Origin: Herbaspirillum robiniae
GTDB taxonomy: Bacteria > Pseudomonadota > Gammaproteobacteria > Burkholderiales > Burkholderiaceae_D
Direction: 5' to 3'
NCBI RefSeq assembly: GCF_002213415.1
Contig: NZ_NJGU01000005.1
Coordinates: 248,001-312,000, forward strand
Length of the DNA stretch: 64,000 nt
The notes below the pieces were generated by a model. The model did no database searches. It saw only the letters and a list, made by a program, of their open reading frames with translations, and was not told the DNA's origin. Of the stretch, positions 1 through 9,305 are shown in pieces; position 1 is the first letter of the stretch, and each line of letters opens with the position of its first letter. The translations under genes were made by a program, and so were the position numbers.

Positions 1-227
1 GGCTCCAGCTCGGCGCGCATCTGCGCCGGATCCATCGAGCGCGCGGCGCCGGCGATGCCCAGGCAGTCCAGGTGGCCGGCCGCGCGCAATTGCGCGGCGT
101 CCGGCACGCGCAGGAACAGCAGGCTGCGCAGGCCGGCCAGCGTCGCCGTGGCCAGGGTGTCGGTGGCGCCGGTGAAGTCGTCGCCATAGAAGGCGATCTT
201 GGGCCGGCCGTCGAGGAAAGCCTGCAT
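1..227 (-). CDS. DUF1537 four-carbon acid-sugar kinase, N-terminal part
   Basis: Only the first 75 codons are in the window; the gene runs off the left edge. The N-terminus reads KIAFYGDDFTGATDTLA, the ATP/sugar-kinase entry motif of the DUF1537 (OtnK/DtnK/OiaK) family, which phosphorylates acid sugars such as threonate, erythronate or 3-oxo-isoapionate. The ATG at 227 follows the stop of the RuBisCO-like gene by 7 nt, so the two are co-transcribed and probably act in sequence (kinase, then the phosphorylated acid is cleaved by the RuBisCO-like protein). The substrate cannot be read from the fragment; the OiaK role is inferred from the neighbour. Confidence 0.85.
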   Translation of the reverse strand, partial: MQAFLDGRPKIAFYGDDFTGATDTLATATLAGLRSLLFLRVPDAAQLRAAGHLDCLGIAGAARSMDPAQMRAELE

Positions 228-234
228 CAGCGCA

Positions 235-1530
235 TCACTTCAACCGGGCGCCGTAGAAGGCGATGGCGCGCCGCAGTTCGGGCGCATCCTTCGCGTACTC
301 CTCCAGCGCGATGCCGGCGCGCGCCGCATCCCACGCCTGGCGCAAGCTGGCCACGCCGGCGGCCGCGCCGTCCGGATGCGCCAGGATGCCGCCGCCGGAG
401 AGGAAGATCACGTCGCTGCTGTTGATGGCATCGAAGGTGGGCCGCACCGTGCCCGCCCACTGGCCGTTGGAAAACACCGGCATCGCCGCGTCGCCCTCCG
501 ACATCTCGCTCAGGCAGGCGCGCGCCGAAGCGATCACCTCGTCGTTGAACTCGGAGAACTTGCCGTTGAGCCCATGCACATGCAGATGGTCGACCCCGGC
601 CAGCCGCCACAGCGCCTGGTAGGCCGGATAGGACATGCCCAGCAGCGGCTCGCGCGACATCATGCCGAAACCGTTGCGGTGGCCGTGCAGCGCCAGCGAG
701 GTGCTGCGGCGCAGGCTCTGGACGGCCGAGTAGCCGCACCAGTTCAGGCTCACCATGACGCAGCTTCCGCCTTCGCGCTCGACCAGTTCGGCGTGGCGAC
801 GCATGCTGTCCAGGTCGTCGCTGATGTTGAAGGCGACCATCACGTTGCGCCCGCTCTTCTCGCGCCAGGCGCGCACGCGCTTCATGACCGAACGCACGCG
901 CTGTTCCAGCGGCGCATGCGAGGGATTGGCGCAGACCTCGTCGTCCTTGATGAAATCGACGCCGGCCTCGCACAGGCACCCCACCAGCTCGCCCGTCTCT
1001 TCCGGCGTCAGGCCGACGTTGGGCTTGATGATGGTGCCCAGCAGCGGCGCGTCGGCCACGCCGGCCAGCTTGCGCGTGCCGGCGATGCCCTGGCGCGGCA
1101 GGTCGAAGCGGCGGCGGTAGGACGCCGGCAGCGTCACATCCAGCAGGCGCAGGCCGGTCACCTCGCCCAGGTCGAACAGGTTGCCGGCCACCGTGGCCGC
1201 CAGCGTCGGCAGGTTGGGGCCGACGTTCTCGACCGGGAAGGAGATCCGGATGCGGGCGCGGCGATACGGGCCGCCCATGTTCTGGCGCTGCTGCCAGGCG
1301 TTGGGCAGGCTGGGCTCGGCCACGCCGTCGAGCTCGTCGATGGCTTCCACCACCGCGCGCGCCCGTTGGCGCAACTGGTCGGTCTCGCCTGCCACGCGCA
1401 CGAAGGTGCCGCAGGACTGCTCGCCGGCCATGACCTCGGCCACCGCCGAGGGATCCAGCGGCGTCTCGATCAGGTAGTCGGCGCTGAAACGGCTGCCGTC
1501 GGCCGGCAGGATCGCGGGTCCCATGGCCAT
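235..1530 (-). CDS. RuBisCO-like protein (OiaX-type)
   Basis: A 431-aa form IV RuBisCO-like protein. Visible large-subunit landmarks are the catalytic lysine loop (GTIIKPNVGL), the metal site with the carbamylatable lysine (GVDFIKDDE), His in HGHRNGFG, and the phosphate-binding glycines (SGGGI) near the C-terminus. RuBisCO-like proteins paired with a DUF1537 kinase and no enolase act on phosphorylated acid sugars; the characterised case is 3-oxo-isoapionate-4-phosphate in D-apiose degradation (OiaX, decarboxylase or transcarboxylase/hydrolase). I chose the ATG at 1530, 2 nt after the VOC stop; an upstream in-frame ATG at 1584 would overlap the VOC gene by 52 nt. It is unlikely to fix CO2. The exact substrate is an inference. 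Confidence 0.85.
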   Translation of the reverse strand: MAMGPAILPADGSRFSADYLIETPLDPSAVAEVMAGEQSCGTFVRVAGETDQLRQRARAVVEAIDELDGVAEPSLPNAWQQRQNMGGPYRRARIRISFPVENVGPNLPTLAATVAGNLFDLGEVTGLRLLDVTLPASYRRRFDLPRQGIAGTRKLAGVADAPLLGTIIKPNVGLTPEETGELVGCLCEAGVDFIKDDEVCANPSHAPLEQRVRSVMKRVRAWREKSGRNVMVAFNISDDLDSMRRHAELVEREGGSCVMVSLNWCGYSAVQSLRRSTSLALHGHRNGFGMMSREPLLGMSYPAYQALWRLAGVDHLHVHGLNGKFSEFNDEVIASARACLSEMSEGDAAMPVFSNGQWAGTVRPTFDAINSSDVIFLSGGGILAHPDGAAAGVASLRQAWDAARAGIALEEYAKDAPELRRAIAFYGARLK

Positions 1531-1532
1531 GC

Positions 1533-2072
1533 TCACAGCTTGCTCAGGTCGGGGAAGGCGCGCACCGGATCGCTGCCGTCCCAACCTTCGGAGGACTCGC
1601 GGATGATGCGAAAGACACGGCCCTTGGGACCGGCCACTTCCGACAGCTCGATCACGGTGCCGGGGTGGTATTCGGTCTCGAAGTAGACGAAGCGCCCGCG
1701 CTCGCCGACCTCGCCGCTCATGCCCACCTTCCAGCCGCGCGCCTGCAGCAGCGCCAGATCGCGATCGAAGTCCTCGGTCCAGTAGGCCACATGCTGCAGC
1801 CCGGTCTGGCCGTTCTTCATGAAGTCGCGGTACATCGACGGCGTGTCGCTGCGCGCCTGGATCAGCTCCACCTGCACGCCGCCCGAGTTGGCCAGCGCCA
1901 CCGAGTTGTGGATTTCGTAGGGCTGGCCCTTGTAACGGTAGTTCTGCAGCGGCACCCGTTCCATGTAGTAGAACGGGCCCACGCCCAGCACCTCGGTCCA
2001 GTACTTCATCGCGGCTTCGATGTCGGCCACGACGTAGCCCAGCTGCTTGATTTCTCCGAGAAAGCGGCTCAT
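1533..2072 (-). CDS. VOC superfamily (glyoxalase-like) protein
   Basis: A 179-aa protein of the vicinal-oxygen-chelate fold. It begins IKQLGYVVADIEAAMKYWTEVLGVGPF, the usual first beta-alpha-beta unit, and has candidate metal ligands in LQHVAYW and VIELSE. Such proteins are metal-dependent lyases, isomerases, epimerases or dioxygenases. It lies between the TRAP binding protein gene and the RuBisCO-like gene, so it probably handles the same imported acid sugar, perhaps as an epimerase/isomerase, but this is inference. The start at 2072 is preceded by AAGGA; a longer in-frame ATG at 2207 would read into the upstream dctP gene. Confidence 0.85.
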   Translation of the reverse strand: MSRFLGEIKQLGYVVADIEAAMKYWTEVLGVGPFYYMERVPLQNYRYKGQPYEIHNSVALANSGGVQVELIQARSDTPSMYRDFMKNGQTGLQHVAYWTEDFDRDLALLQARGWKVGMSGEVGERGRFVYFETEYHPGTVIELSEVAGPKGRVFRIIRESSEGWDGSDPVRAFPDLSKL

Positions 2073-2094
2073 GTTTTTCCTTTGTCTGTGTCGT

Positions 2095-3132
2095 TCAGGC
2101 CAGCTTGCCGGTGTACTTTTCCAGCAGCGCCCAGGCCTCGTCGCCGAACTTCTTGTGCCACTCGGCGTAGAAGCCGGCGCTGCGCAGCTTGGCGCGGAAG
2201 GCGGCATTGTCGATCTCGTTGAACTGCAGCCCCTTGGCCTTCATGTCGGCCACCAGCGAATCGTTGAGCGCCTTCACATCCACGCGCTGCTTCAGGCCCG
2301 CCTCGTTGATGTTGCGCGTGACGATCTCCTGCAGCTCCTTGGGCATGCGCTCGAAGGACTTCTTGTTGCCCATGAACCAGAAGCCGCTCCACACGTGGTT
2401 GGTCATCGAGCAGAACTTCTGCACCTCGTAGAACTTGACGGTGGAGATCACCGCCAGCGGGTTCTCCTGGCCTTCGACGATCTTGGTCTGCAGCGCCGAA
2501 TACACCTCGGCGAAGTTGATGCTGGTGGGCGAGGCGTCGAAGCCGCGGAACAGCGAGGTCGCCAGCGGGCTGGGCGGCACGCGCAGCTTCATGCCCTTGA
2601 AGTCTTCCGGCCTGGCGATCGGACGGGTGCTGGTGGTGACCTGGCGGTAGCCGTTGTCCCAGCATTTCTCGAAGGCGAACAGCGCGGTCTTGGCGGCAAT
2701 CTCGCGGCGCACGTAGGCGCCCAGCTCGCCGTCCATGGCGGCCCACACCTGGCCGTAATCCTTGAAGGCGAAACCGACGCCGCTGATCTGGCCGGCCGAC
2801 ACCAGCGTGCCCAGCACCTCGGGCGAGATGGTGAAGAAGTCGATGGCGCCCGAGCGCACCTGCGACAGCATGTCGGTATCGGTGCCGAGCTGGCCGTTGG
2901 GATAGACCTGCAGCTCCACCCGACCCTTGGATTCGGCGGCGATCTTCTCGGCCATTTCCTTGGCGCGCACATTCATCGGGTGCGACATCGGCAGGTTGTT
3001 GGCGTACTTCAGCGTGAATTCGGCGGCATGCGCCTGCGTGCCGTACAGGCCTGTGGCCAGCACGGCGCAGGCCTGCGACGTCTTCTTCAGGAAATCGCGG
3101 CGGCTGGAAATCTTGTCACCCGGTTGCTTCAT
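2095..3132 (-). CDS. dctP: TRAP transporter substrate-binding protein (DctP family)
   Basis: A 345-aa periplasmic binding protein. The N-terminus carries a Tat-like signal (SRRDFLKK followed by a hydrophobic stretch and AHA cleavage site). The mature part begins EFTLKYANNLPMSHPMN and contains the conserved FxGMKLRVP-like segment (DFKGMKLRVPPSP) that holds the ligand-carboxylate arginine of DctP proteins. TRAP carriers import organic acids with sodium; the membrane subunits DctQM are not in the window and may follow the kinase beyond the left edge. It is the first gene of the leftward operon and is divergent from the LacI-type regulator, with a 250-bp shared promoter region in which I found no clear operator. 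Confidence 0.92.
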   Translation of the reverse strand: MKQPGDKISSRRDFLKKTSQACAVLATGLYGTQAHAAEFTLKYANNLPMSHPMNVRAKEMAEKIAAESKGRVELQVYPNGQLGTDTDMLSQVRSGAIDFFTISPEVLGTLVSAGQISGVGFAFKDYGQVWAAMDGELGAYVRREIAAKTALFAFEKCWDNGYRQVTTSTRPIARPEDFKGMKLRVPPSPLATSLFRGFDASPTSINFAEVYSALQTKIVEGQENPLAVISTVKFYEVQKFCSMTNHVWSGFWFMGNKKSFERMPKELQEIVTRNINEAGLKQRVDVKALNDSLVADMKAKGLQFNEIDNAAFRAKLRSAGFYAEWHKKFGDEAWALLEKYTGKLA

Positions 3133-3384
3133 CGTCGTCTCCCAATGATTGGTGTTATGTGCGGCGGCTCGCGCGTCGCTTTACGGCCTCTCCCCGGCGA
3201 CGCCGGCGCGGCCTTGCTGATGATGTTTTCTGATTCGATTTGATTTAGACTTTGACGGCACGCCACATGCCTTGACTGTCGCCTCAAACCTGGATCAAGG
3301 GGCAGAATATCGCCGCCGGATCCGACCGGTCAAAGCCGTTTCTTGATGGTTTTTGATGGTTTAACCGACTTCAGCAGACAGGCC

Positions 3385-4470
3385 ATGCCAGACAAGAAAA
3401 GCAAGACTCCTCCCGCCAATGCCCGCGCCCGCGTGACCGACATCGCGGCCGCCGCCGGCGTCTCCACCGCCACCGTCGACCGTGTGCTCAACGGCCGTCC
3501 CGGCGTGCGCGCGGCCACCTTGCAAAAGGTGATGAAGGCCGCCGCCGCGCTCGACTACCTGCCCGAGTCCGACCTCTACAAGGCCATGCGCCCGCGCCCG
3601 ATGCAGCTGGTGTTCCTGCTGCCGCCGCGCAGCAACCGCTACATGCAGATGCTGGGCGACTACATCGGTTTCGCCGAGGACCACCTGGCGCCCTTCAACG
3701 TACGCTGCAAGTATCACCACATCGAAGGCTTCAACCCACGCGTGCTGGCGCAGCGCCTGCTGCACTACGGCCGCCAGGCCGACGGCGTGGCCTTCATGGC
3801 GCTGGAGCATCCGCTGGTGCGCGAGGCGGTCAACACGCTGGCCGAAGAAGGCGTGCATGTGGTGACGCTGATTTCCGACCTCTCCAATTCGCGCCGCGCC
3901 GCCTATGTCGGCATGGACAACCGCGCCGCCGGCCGCACCGCCGGCTACCTGCTGGCGCGCTTCCTCGACCGCGACGTCACCCATCCCGGCCCCGGCAGGA
4001 AGCCCGGCAAGATCGCCATGATCGCCGGCAGCCTCAGCTACCGCGGCCACGAGGAAAGGGAGATGGGGTTCCAGCATGCGCTGGAGGAGATCTGCCCGCA
4101 GGTGCAGGTGGTGGGACTGCGCGAGGGGCACGACGACGCCGACACCAACTACAAGCAGGCGCGCATCCTGCTGGAGCAGTACCCGGACCTGGCCGGCATG
4201 TACAACATCGGCGGCGCCTCCGACGGCGTGGGGCGGGCATTGAAGGAAAGCGGGCGCGACCAGAAGGTGGTCTTCATCGGCCACGGCCTCACGCCCGACA
4301 CGCGCGGCCTGCTCATCGACGGCACCATGGACGCAGTGCTGACCCAGCATCCGCAGAACATGATCATGAACTGCGTGCGCATCTTCGGCAATCTGCGCGA
4401 GCGGCGCGACGCCCTGGCGGGCGTGGAGGCGGTGCGGATCAGCGTGATCCTGCGCGAGAACCTGCCCTGA
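3385..4470 (+). CDS. LacI-family transcriptional regulator
   Basis: A 361-aa repressor. The N-terminal helix-turn-helix and hinge read VTDIAAAAGVSTATVDRVLNG followed by RPGVRAATLQKVMKAAAALDYLP, then a periplasmic-binding-protein-like sensor domain (residues about 70-350) with the GGASDGVGRALKE and FIGHGLTPDTR segments. It is divergent from dctP and so probably controls the TRAP/RuBisCO-like/kinase operon, with an acid sugar or its phosphate as likely effector. I use the ATG at 3385 because the DNA-binding domain follows after about 15 residues; in-frame ATGs at 3343 and 3346 would add a non-conserved 13-14 residues. Confidence 0.9.
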   Translation: MPDKKSKTPPANARARVTDIAAAAGVSTATVDRVLNGRPGVRAATLQKVMKAAAALDYLPESDLYKAMRPRPMQLVFLLPPRSNRYMQMLGDYIGFAEDHLAPFNVRCKYHHIEGFNPRVLAQRLLHYGRQADGVAFMALEHPLVREAVNTLAEEGVHVVTLISDLSNSRRAAYVGMDNRAAGRTAGYLLARFLDRDVTHPGPGRKPGKIAMIAGSLSYRGHEEREMGFQHALEEICPQVQVVGLREGHDDADTNYKQARILLEQYPDLAGMYNIGGASDGVGRALKESGRDQKVVFIGHGLTPDTRGLLIDGTMDAVLTQHPQNMIMNCVRIFGNLRERRDALAGVEAVRISVILRENLP

Positions 4471-4482
4471 TCCTTCCCTGCA

Positions 4483-6321
4483 TCAGCCCGGCATCGACGG
4501 CATCAGCGGGCTGCGTTCGGCCCAGGCCAGGAACAGCTTGCCGCGGCGCGGACGCGGGCGGCGCTTGCGCAGGCTGGAGTAGACCAGCTCGGCCAGCGTG
4601 CGCTGCTCGACGTCGCTCATCTTCAGCGAGAAGCGGTACATCCGCAGCAGCATCAGCGCATTGTTCATGAAGGCCAGGTCGGCCGCCTCGCTACGCGCCA
4701 GCGCCGCCAGCTGTGCGGCCAGCGTCAGGTTGCGCGCGCCGTCGGCCTGCGCGGCGACGGGCCGCGCCTCGGGCGGCTCGTCTTGCAGGCCCAGGCGGTA
4801 CAGCGCGTGGCGGTAGGCGGATTCCAGTTCGTCCGCTTCGCCGGCGCGTTCCTCCACGCCGACGCCGGCAAGTCCCGCCAGCAGTTTCTCCAGCGCGGAA
4901 AGACCTACCGTGTGCCCGACCAGTTCGCCGTCGCTCCAGCCGCCGCCGCTGGGGTCCAGCAGCCATGCGAGGAAGCCGTGGTCGAGATGCGTGTCGCGCG
5001 CGGCGCGGCTTGAAAGCATGCGCTGCGCGGCCACCATTTCTACCGGGTCCATGCGGTAGTACTGCGGCGCGATGCCGGATGTCTCGGACCGGGACGACGA
5101 TGCGCCGCGCTGGCCGGCGCCGGCCGCGCGCGAGCGCCGGTATGCGGCGAGGTCGGCGGCCAGGGCGTCGACTTCTTCCTGCGCGATGCCGTTCGACTGG
5201 GCGTAGGCATAGGCGTCGGCCAGGTAGCGGCGGTCGCCGAAGGAGAGATAGTCGCGCGCCGGCGAAGCGCCTGCGCGACGCGCCACGCCCGGCTCGTCCT
5301 CGCGGCGCGACACGCCGAACACGCGCTGCAGCAGCACCATGTAGGCGCTGTCCTGCACGCTATGGGCCAGGTTGGAGACTTGCAGGATGTCGGCCAGGTG
5401 AGGCGCCGCGGCCACCAGTTCGGCCATCGACGGCATGCGCACCAGCACCAGCCCGCGGATCACGCCGCCGGCCAGCGCCAGCGGACCAGACGGCAGCACC
5501 AGCGACTCCATCATGCGCACCAGGTCGACCTGCTGTTGCGGCGGCAGCGGCGCTTGCGGCTGCAGGTTGTACAGCTCCAGGTATTGCTGCATCAGCTGCA
5601 CGTAGTTGGCCGGATAGGCGGTGCGCTCCAGCGGCGACAGCGCCGCGTAGAACACCAGCGCGGCCTCGATCACCGGGCGCCAGTCGCCGCTGGCGACGGC
5701 GCGCTGGAACACCGGCGCCCAGAATTTCTGGTCCACCTCGGTGCGCTGGTTGGCGGCGGCGTAGCGCTCGTTGACGGTATAGGCGCCGCTCTCGTCGTAG
5801 ACGATGGCCGACAGTTCGGCGCGCGACAGCCCGGCAAAGGGATTGGGCGCACGCCCGTAGAGCGATTCGGTGGCTTGCCTGGCCTGCCTGATGCGTTCCG
5901 GATCGTCCGACGGCGGCAGCTCGCTGTCGGCACGGGCGACGGCGTCGGCGCCGCGGCGCGCGGCGACCAGGCGCGCCTCGATGGCGTACAGCGTGGCGCG
6001 GGTGATCGGCAGCGAGCTCTCGAGCGTCCTGATCTGGGTGGTGTGGCTGGTTTCGCTGGCGGCGAGCTTGCCGTCCTGGTCGGCGCCGGCCGCCTGCGAG
6101 GCGTCGGCGGCATCGGCCGCGGCGCCGTCGACGATACTGGCGAAGGCCGCCAGCATGCGGCCCTGGGCCGACAGCGTCAGCGTGACGCCCTCTTCGGGCG
6201 CGCCCGGGTTGGCCGGCGGCGCGCCGGCTGATGCGCCGGCGCCTTCATTGTTGGCAGAGGTTTGGGTAAAGAGCGACAACGCATCGCGTGCCGCCACCGC
6301 GATATCCGTTTCGATGGCCAT
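4483..6321 (-). CDS. Large hypothetical protein
   Basis: A 612-aa protein that I do not recognise. It has no signal peptide and no clear membrane segment, and I see no cysteine. The first 60 residues are rich in Ala, Gly and Pro and contain LTLSAQGRMLAAF, a segment of the kind found near the N-terminus of flagellum-associated or secreted orphan proteins. The rest is mostly helical with several Ala-rich stretches and an Arg/Ser-rich linker near residue 400. ATGs at 6327 and 6321 compete: AAGGAG lies only 1 nt from the first but 7 nt from the second, so 6321 is chosen. It is convergent with the LacI gene and monocistronic. Confidence 0.75.
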   Translation of the reverse strand: MAIETDIAVAARDALSLFTQTSANNEGAGASAGAPPANPGAPEEGVTLTLSAQGRMLAAFASIVDGAAADAADASQAAGADQDGKLAASETSHTTQIRTLESSLPITRATLYAIEARLVAARRGADAVARADSELPPSDDPERIRQARQATESLYGRAPNPFAGLSRAELSAIVYDESGAYTVNERYAAANQRTEVDQKFWAPVFQRAVASGDWRPVIEAALVFYAALSPLERTAYPANYVQLMQQYLELYNLQPQAPLPPQQQVDLVRMMESLVLPSGPLALAGGVIRGLVLVRMPSMAELVAAAPHLADILQVSNLAHSVQDSAYMVLLQRVFGVSRREDEPGVARRAGASPARDYLSFGDRRYLADAYAYAQSNGIAQEEVDALAADLAAYRRSRAAGAGQRGASSSRSETSGIAPQYYRMDPVEMVAAQRMLSSRAARDTHLDHGFLAWLLDPSGGGWSDGELVGHTVGLSALEKLLAGLAGVGVEERAGEADELESAYRHALYRLGLQDEPPEARPVAAQADGARNLTLAAQLAALARSEAADLAFMNNALMLLRMYRFSLKMSDVEQRTLAELVYSSLRKRRPRPRRGKLFLAWAERSPLMPSMPG

Positions 6322-6425
6322 GTCCATTCTCCTTTTCGGGAGCTCATGACTTCATTACGGTTCACCTGCGGCAATCTTTACACTTGAAAAGCCGTGCCCG
6401 GCAAATTATTTGCGATTTTTCAAAC

Positions 6426-6454
6426 ATTCCCAAGTCTTTGTTTCCATTGGGAAT
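6426..6454 (-). terminator. Possible terminator of the glutamate-type ABC operon
   Basis: An inverted repeat ATTCCCAA/TTGGGAAT (8-bp arms, 13-nt loop) lies 46 bp beyond the stop of the ATPase gene. On the minus strand it is followed by a mixed run (GTTTGAAAAA) without a clean T-tract, so termination is uncertain. Confidence 0.3.
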
Positions 6455-6499
6455 TTTCGATCCGAAGCGTATCGGAACAAGCCGTCTCGCCGACGGACT

Positions 6500-7234
6500 T
6501 CAGTGCGACAGGATCTTGGAGAGGAACTGCCGGCTGCGCTCCGAATGGCCGCTGCCGCCGCCGAAGAAATCGTCCTTGCTGCGGTCTTCGACGATGCTGC
6601 CCTGGTCCATGAAGATGACGCGATGCGCCACCTTGCGCGCGAAGCCCATCTCGTGCGTCACGCAGACCATGGTCATGCCTTCCTGCGCCAGTTCCACCAT
6701 CACGTCCAGCACCTCGTTGACCATCTCCGGATCGAGCGCCGAGGTCGGCTCGTCGAACAGCATGCAGATCGGATCCATGGCCAGCGCGCGGGCGATCGCC
6801 ACGCGCTGCTGCTGGCCGCCGGAGAGCTGGCCGGGGTACTTGGCCGCATGCGCCTTCAGGCCCACCCGCTCCAGATACTTCATGCCGTGCGCATGCGCCT
6901 GCTCCTTGCCGCGCGCGAGCACCTTGATCTGCGCCAGCGCCAGGTTGTCGGCGATGGACAGGTGCGGGAACAGCTCGAAATGCTGGAACACCATGCCCAC
7001 CCGCGAGCGCAGCCTGGGCAGGTTGGTCGCGCGGTCGTTGACCTGGATGCCGTCCACCGTGATGCTGCCTTGCTGGATCGGCTCGAGCGCGTTGATGGTC
7101 TTGATCAGGGTCGACTTGCCCGAGCCGGACGGCCCGCAGACGACCACCACCTCGCCCTTGCCGATGGAGGCGCTGCAATCGGACAGCACCTTGAAGGAGC
7201 CATAGTATTTGGAGACGTTTTCCAGCCTGATCAT
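6500..7234 (-). CDS. gltL: Polar amino acid ABC transporter ATPase (GltL/GlnQ type)
   Basis: A 244-aa ATPase starting [12 protein letters not shown]. It has Walker [10 protein letters not shown], the Q-loop [10 protein letters not shown], signature LSGGQQQR, Walker [13 protein letters not shown] and switch histidine VTHEM, all intact and at the spacing typical of the PAAT family. It energises the two permeases encoded just upstream. The ATG at 7234 overlaps the preceding permease stop (ATGA), so the two are translationally coupled. It is the last gene of a six-gene operon. The gene symbol reflects family resemblance to glutamate/aspartate systems; the true ligand is not known. Confidence 0.93.
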   Translation of the reverse strand: MIRLENVSKYYGSFKVLSDCSASIGKGEVVVVCGPSGSGKSTLIKTINALEPIQQGSITVDGIQVNDRATNLPRLRSRVGMVFQHFELFPHLSIADNLALAQIKVLARGKEQAHAHGMKYLERVGLKAHAAKYPGQLSGGQQQRVAIARALAMDPICMLFDEPTSALDPEMVNEVLDVMVELAQEGMTMVCVTHEMGFARKVAHRVIFMDQGSIVEDRSKDDFFGGGSGHSERSRQFLSKILSH

Positions 7235-7914
7235 GCCGCGACTTTCTTTCGGTAGCGCTTGACCATGAGCGACATGGAAAAGCAGATGATGAAATACACC
7301 GCGCCGGCCACGAACAGCAGTTCGATGATGCGGCCGTTGCGCTCGCCGATGCTGTAGGCGCGCCCGAAGAAATCGGCCAGCGCGCTGACATAGACCAGCG
7401 AAGTGTCCTGGAACAGCACGATGCCTTGCGTGAGCAGCAGCGGCACCATGTTGCGGAAGGCCTGCGGCAGCACCACCATGCCCATGGCCTGCGGATAGGT
7501 CAGGCCCAGCGCATAGGCGGCGGCGATCTGGCCGCGCGCCACGCTGTTGATGCCGGCGCGGATGATCTCGGCGTAGTAGGCGGCCTCGAACAGCGCGAAC
7601 GCCACCAGCGCCGACGTCATGCGCAGGTCGTTGGCCGGCGACAGGCCGAACACCTTTTGCAGCAGCTGCGGCACGATCAGGAAGAACCACAGCAGCACCA
7701 TCACCAGCGGGATGGACCGGAAGATGTTGACGTAGCCGGCGGCGAACCATTGCAGCGGCCGGTGGCGCGACAGCCGCATCATGGCCAGCAGCGTGCCCCA
7801 CACCATGCCGAAGACGATCGCCACCAGCGTGATCTTCAGCGAAACCAGCATGCCCTCGCCCAGCACCTTGATGGCAGCGGGCGTGACGGCGCTGAAGTCG
7901 AATTCGTAGGCCAT
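7231..7914 (-). CDS. gltK: Amino acid ABC transporter permease (GltK type)
   Basis: A 227-aa inner-membrane permease of the His/Glu/Gln/Arg/opine family. It shows the conserved [12 protein letters not shown] first helix region, the [14 protein letters not shown] segment, and the EAA cytoplasmic loop ([24 protein letters not shown] region) that contacts the ATPase. It starts 11 nt after the other permease gene and overlaps gltL by 4 nt. It forms the heterodimeric channel with the product of 7926-8651. Confidence 0.92.
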   Translation of the reverse strand: MAYEFDFSAVTPAAIKVLGEGMLVSLKITLVAIVFGMVWGTLLAMMRLSRHRPLQWFAAGYVNIFRSIPLVMVLLWFFLIVPQLLQKVFGLSPANDLRMTSALVAFALFEAAYYAEIIRAGINSVARGQIAAAYALGLTYPQAMGMVVLPQAFRNMVPLLLTQGIVLFQDTSLVYVSALADFFGRAYSIGERNGRIIELLFVAGAVYFIICFSMSLMVKRYRKKVAA

Positions 7915-7925
7915 GGCGGTTCCCC

Positions 7926-8651
7926 TTATTTGCCGGCCATGCCGGGCAGGCTGGTCTTGTGTTCGAGCAGGCGCATGCCCGCCATGACGGTGATGTTGAT
8001 CAGCATGTAGGCCAGCGTGACGGCGATGAAAGCCTCATACGGCTGCGCGGTGTAGTCCACCAGCTGGCGCCCCTGGGCGGCCAGTTCCAGCAGGCCGATG
8101 GTGGACGCCACGGCGGAGTTCTTGAAGATGTTGAGGAACTCGGACGTCAGCGGCGGCAGCACGATGCGCATGGCCATGGGCAGCAGCACCAGCCGATAGG
8201 TCTGGCCCAGCGTCAGGCCCAGGGCAAGCCCCGCGCCCCTCTGGCCGCGCGGCAGCGACTCGATGCCCGAGCGCACCTGCTCGCACACGCGCGCCGCGGT
8301 GAACATGCCCAGGCACAGCATGGCCATCAGGAACTGCTGCGCCATCGGCGGCATGGCCTTGACGGCGTCGCCGCCGGGCAGCAGCTCGGGCATGGCGAAA
8401 TACCAGATGAAGATCTGCACCAGCAGCGGTACGTTGCGGAACAGTTCCACATAGCAGGCCGCAAGGCCCGACAGCACGCGATTGGGCAGTGTGCGCATGA
8501 TGCCCAGCAGGATGCCCAGCAGCAGCGCGATGATCCACGACGCCAGGCCCAGCGCCACCGTCACGCCCAAGCCGGACAGCAGCCAGTCGAGGTAGGTCTG
8601 CCCGACGCTGGGCGCCTGCAGGAATACCGACCATTGCCATTGGTATGCCAT
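7926..8651 (-). CDS. gltJ: Amino acid ABC transporter permease (GltJ type)
   Basis: A 241-aa permease starting [12 protein letters not shown]. It has the family segments [19 protein letters not shown] and an EAA loop ([27 protein letters not shown]). It pairs with the GltK-type permease. The operon spacing (41 nt from the CMD gene, 11 nt to the next permease) supports co-transcription. Confidence 0.92.
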   Translation of the reverse strand: MAYQWQWSVFLQAPSVGQTYLDWLLSGLGVTVALGLASWIIALLLGILLGIMRTLPNRVLSGLAACYVELFRNVPLLVQIFIWYFAMPELLPGGDAVKAMPPMAQQFLMAMLCLGMFTAARVCEQVRSGIESLPRGQRGAGLALGLTLGQTYRLVLLPMAMRIVLPPLTSEFLNIFKNSAVASTIGLLELAAQGRQLVDYTAQPYEAFIAVTLAYMLINITVMAGMRLLEHKTSLPGMAGK

Positions 8652-8692
8652 GTTTGTTTCCTGTTCCTGTTTCCGTATCCGGAGCGGCCGCC

Positions 8693-9268
8693 TCAGGCCG
8701 CCGGCTCGGCGAAGGGCAGCTCGCCCTCGCCCTGCCCTTCGGCGCGCATGCCAAAGGTGTTCAAGGTCATCGCCACCAGCGCGTAGTAGCCCAGCAGCCC
8801 GACCAGGTTGACCACCACCGGCAGGCCGAACATCGCGCAGGCCTCGGCATAGGTCGCATCCGACACGCGCCGGTTGCGGTAGAGCTCGGTGGCGAAATGC
8901 CAGACCACATGCTCGTCGCGCTGCGCGAAGACGGGCGTGGCGCCCTGGCGGATCTGTTCGGCCACGTCGGCCGGCAAACCCGCGTCGATCGCGATGGGCA
9001 GGTGGATGTGCCACTCGGCCTGCGACTGCCAGGCGACGGCGGTCGCCAGGATCGCCAGCTCCGACAGCCGCAGCGGCAGGCCGGTGTCGTAGCGGCAGAA
9101 CGCGCCCAGCGTCTGCGCCAGCTCGCCCAGCCGCGGGCTGTGGATCCAGGCCACGAAGGGTCCGTTGAGGTTCTTGCGCGGCCCGGCCAGGATGGCGTCG
9201 AGCATGGCGGTCTGGTCGGGCGTCATCTGCTCGCGGGTGATGGCGGGCAAGCGGCTGGGCTGGGTCAT
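8693..9268 (-). CDS. Carboxymuconolactone decarboxylase (CMD/AhpD-fold) family protein
   Basis: A 191-aa all-helical protein of the CMD fold. The core reads LRLSELAILATAVAWQSQAEWHIHLPIAIDAGLPADVAEQI, the characteristic segment, with His/Glu positions kept but no CxxC pair, so an AhpD-like peroxidase role is unlikely. Related proteins act as gamma-carboxymuconolactone decarboxylases or as uncharacterised cofactor-less enzymes. It sits between the binding-protein gene and the permease genes of an amino acid transporter, with an AGGAGAG ribosome site before the ATG at 9268. It may process the imported compound or its transamination product; that role is inference. Confidence 0.88.
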   Translation of the reverse strand: MTQPSRLPAITREQMTPDQTAMLDAILAGPRKNLNGPFVAWIHSPRLGELAQTLGAFCRYDTGLPLRLSELAILATAVAWQSQAEWHIHLPIAIDAGLPADVAEQIRQGATPVFAQRDEHVVWHFATELYRNRRVSDATYAEACAMFGLPVVVNLVGLLGYYALVAMTLNTFGMRAEGQGEGELPFAEPAA

Positions 9269-9305
9269 TGCACTCTCCTGGACGATGTCAAAGCGACAGT
9301 GTCGC

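Noticed and set aside
199..1686. Long open frame on the plus strand opposite the RuBisCO-like gene
   Set aside because: It is the antisense of a clearly recognised family and has no family match or ribosome site; high-GC DNA gives many such frames.
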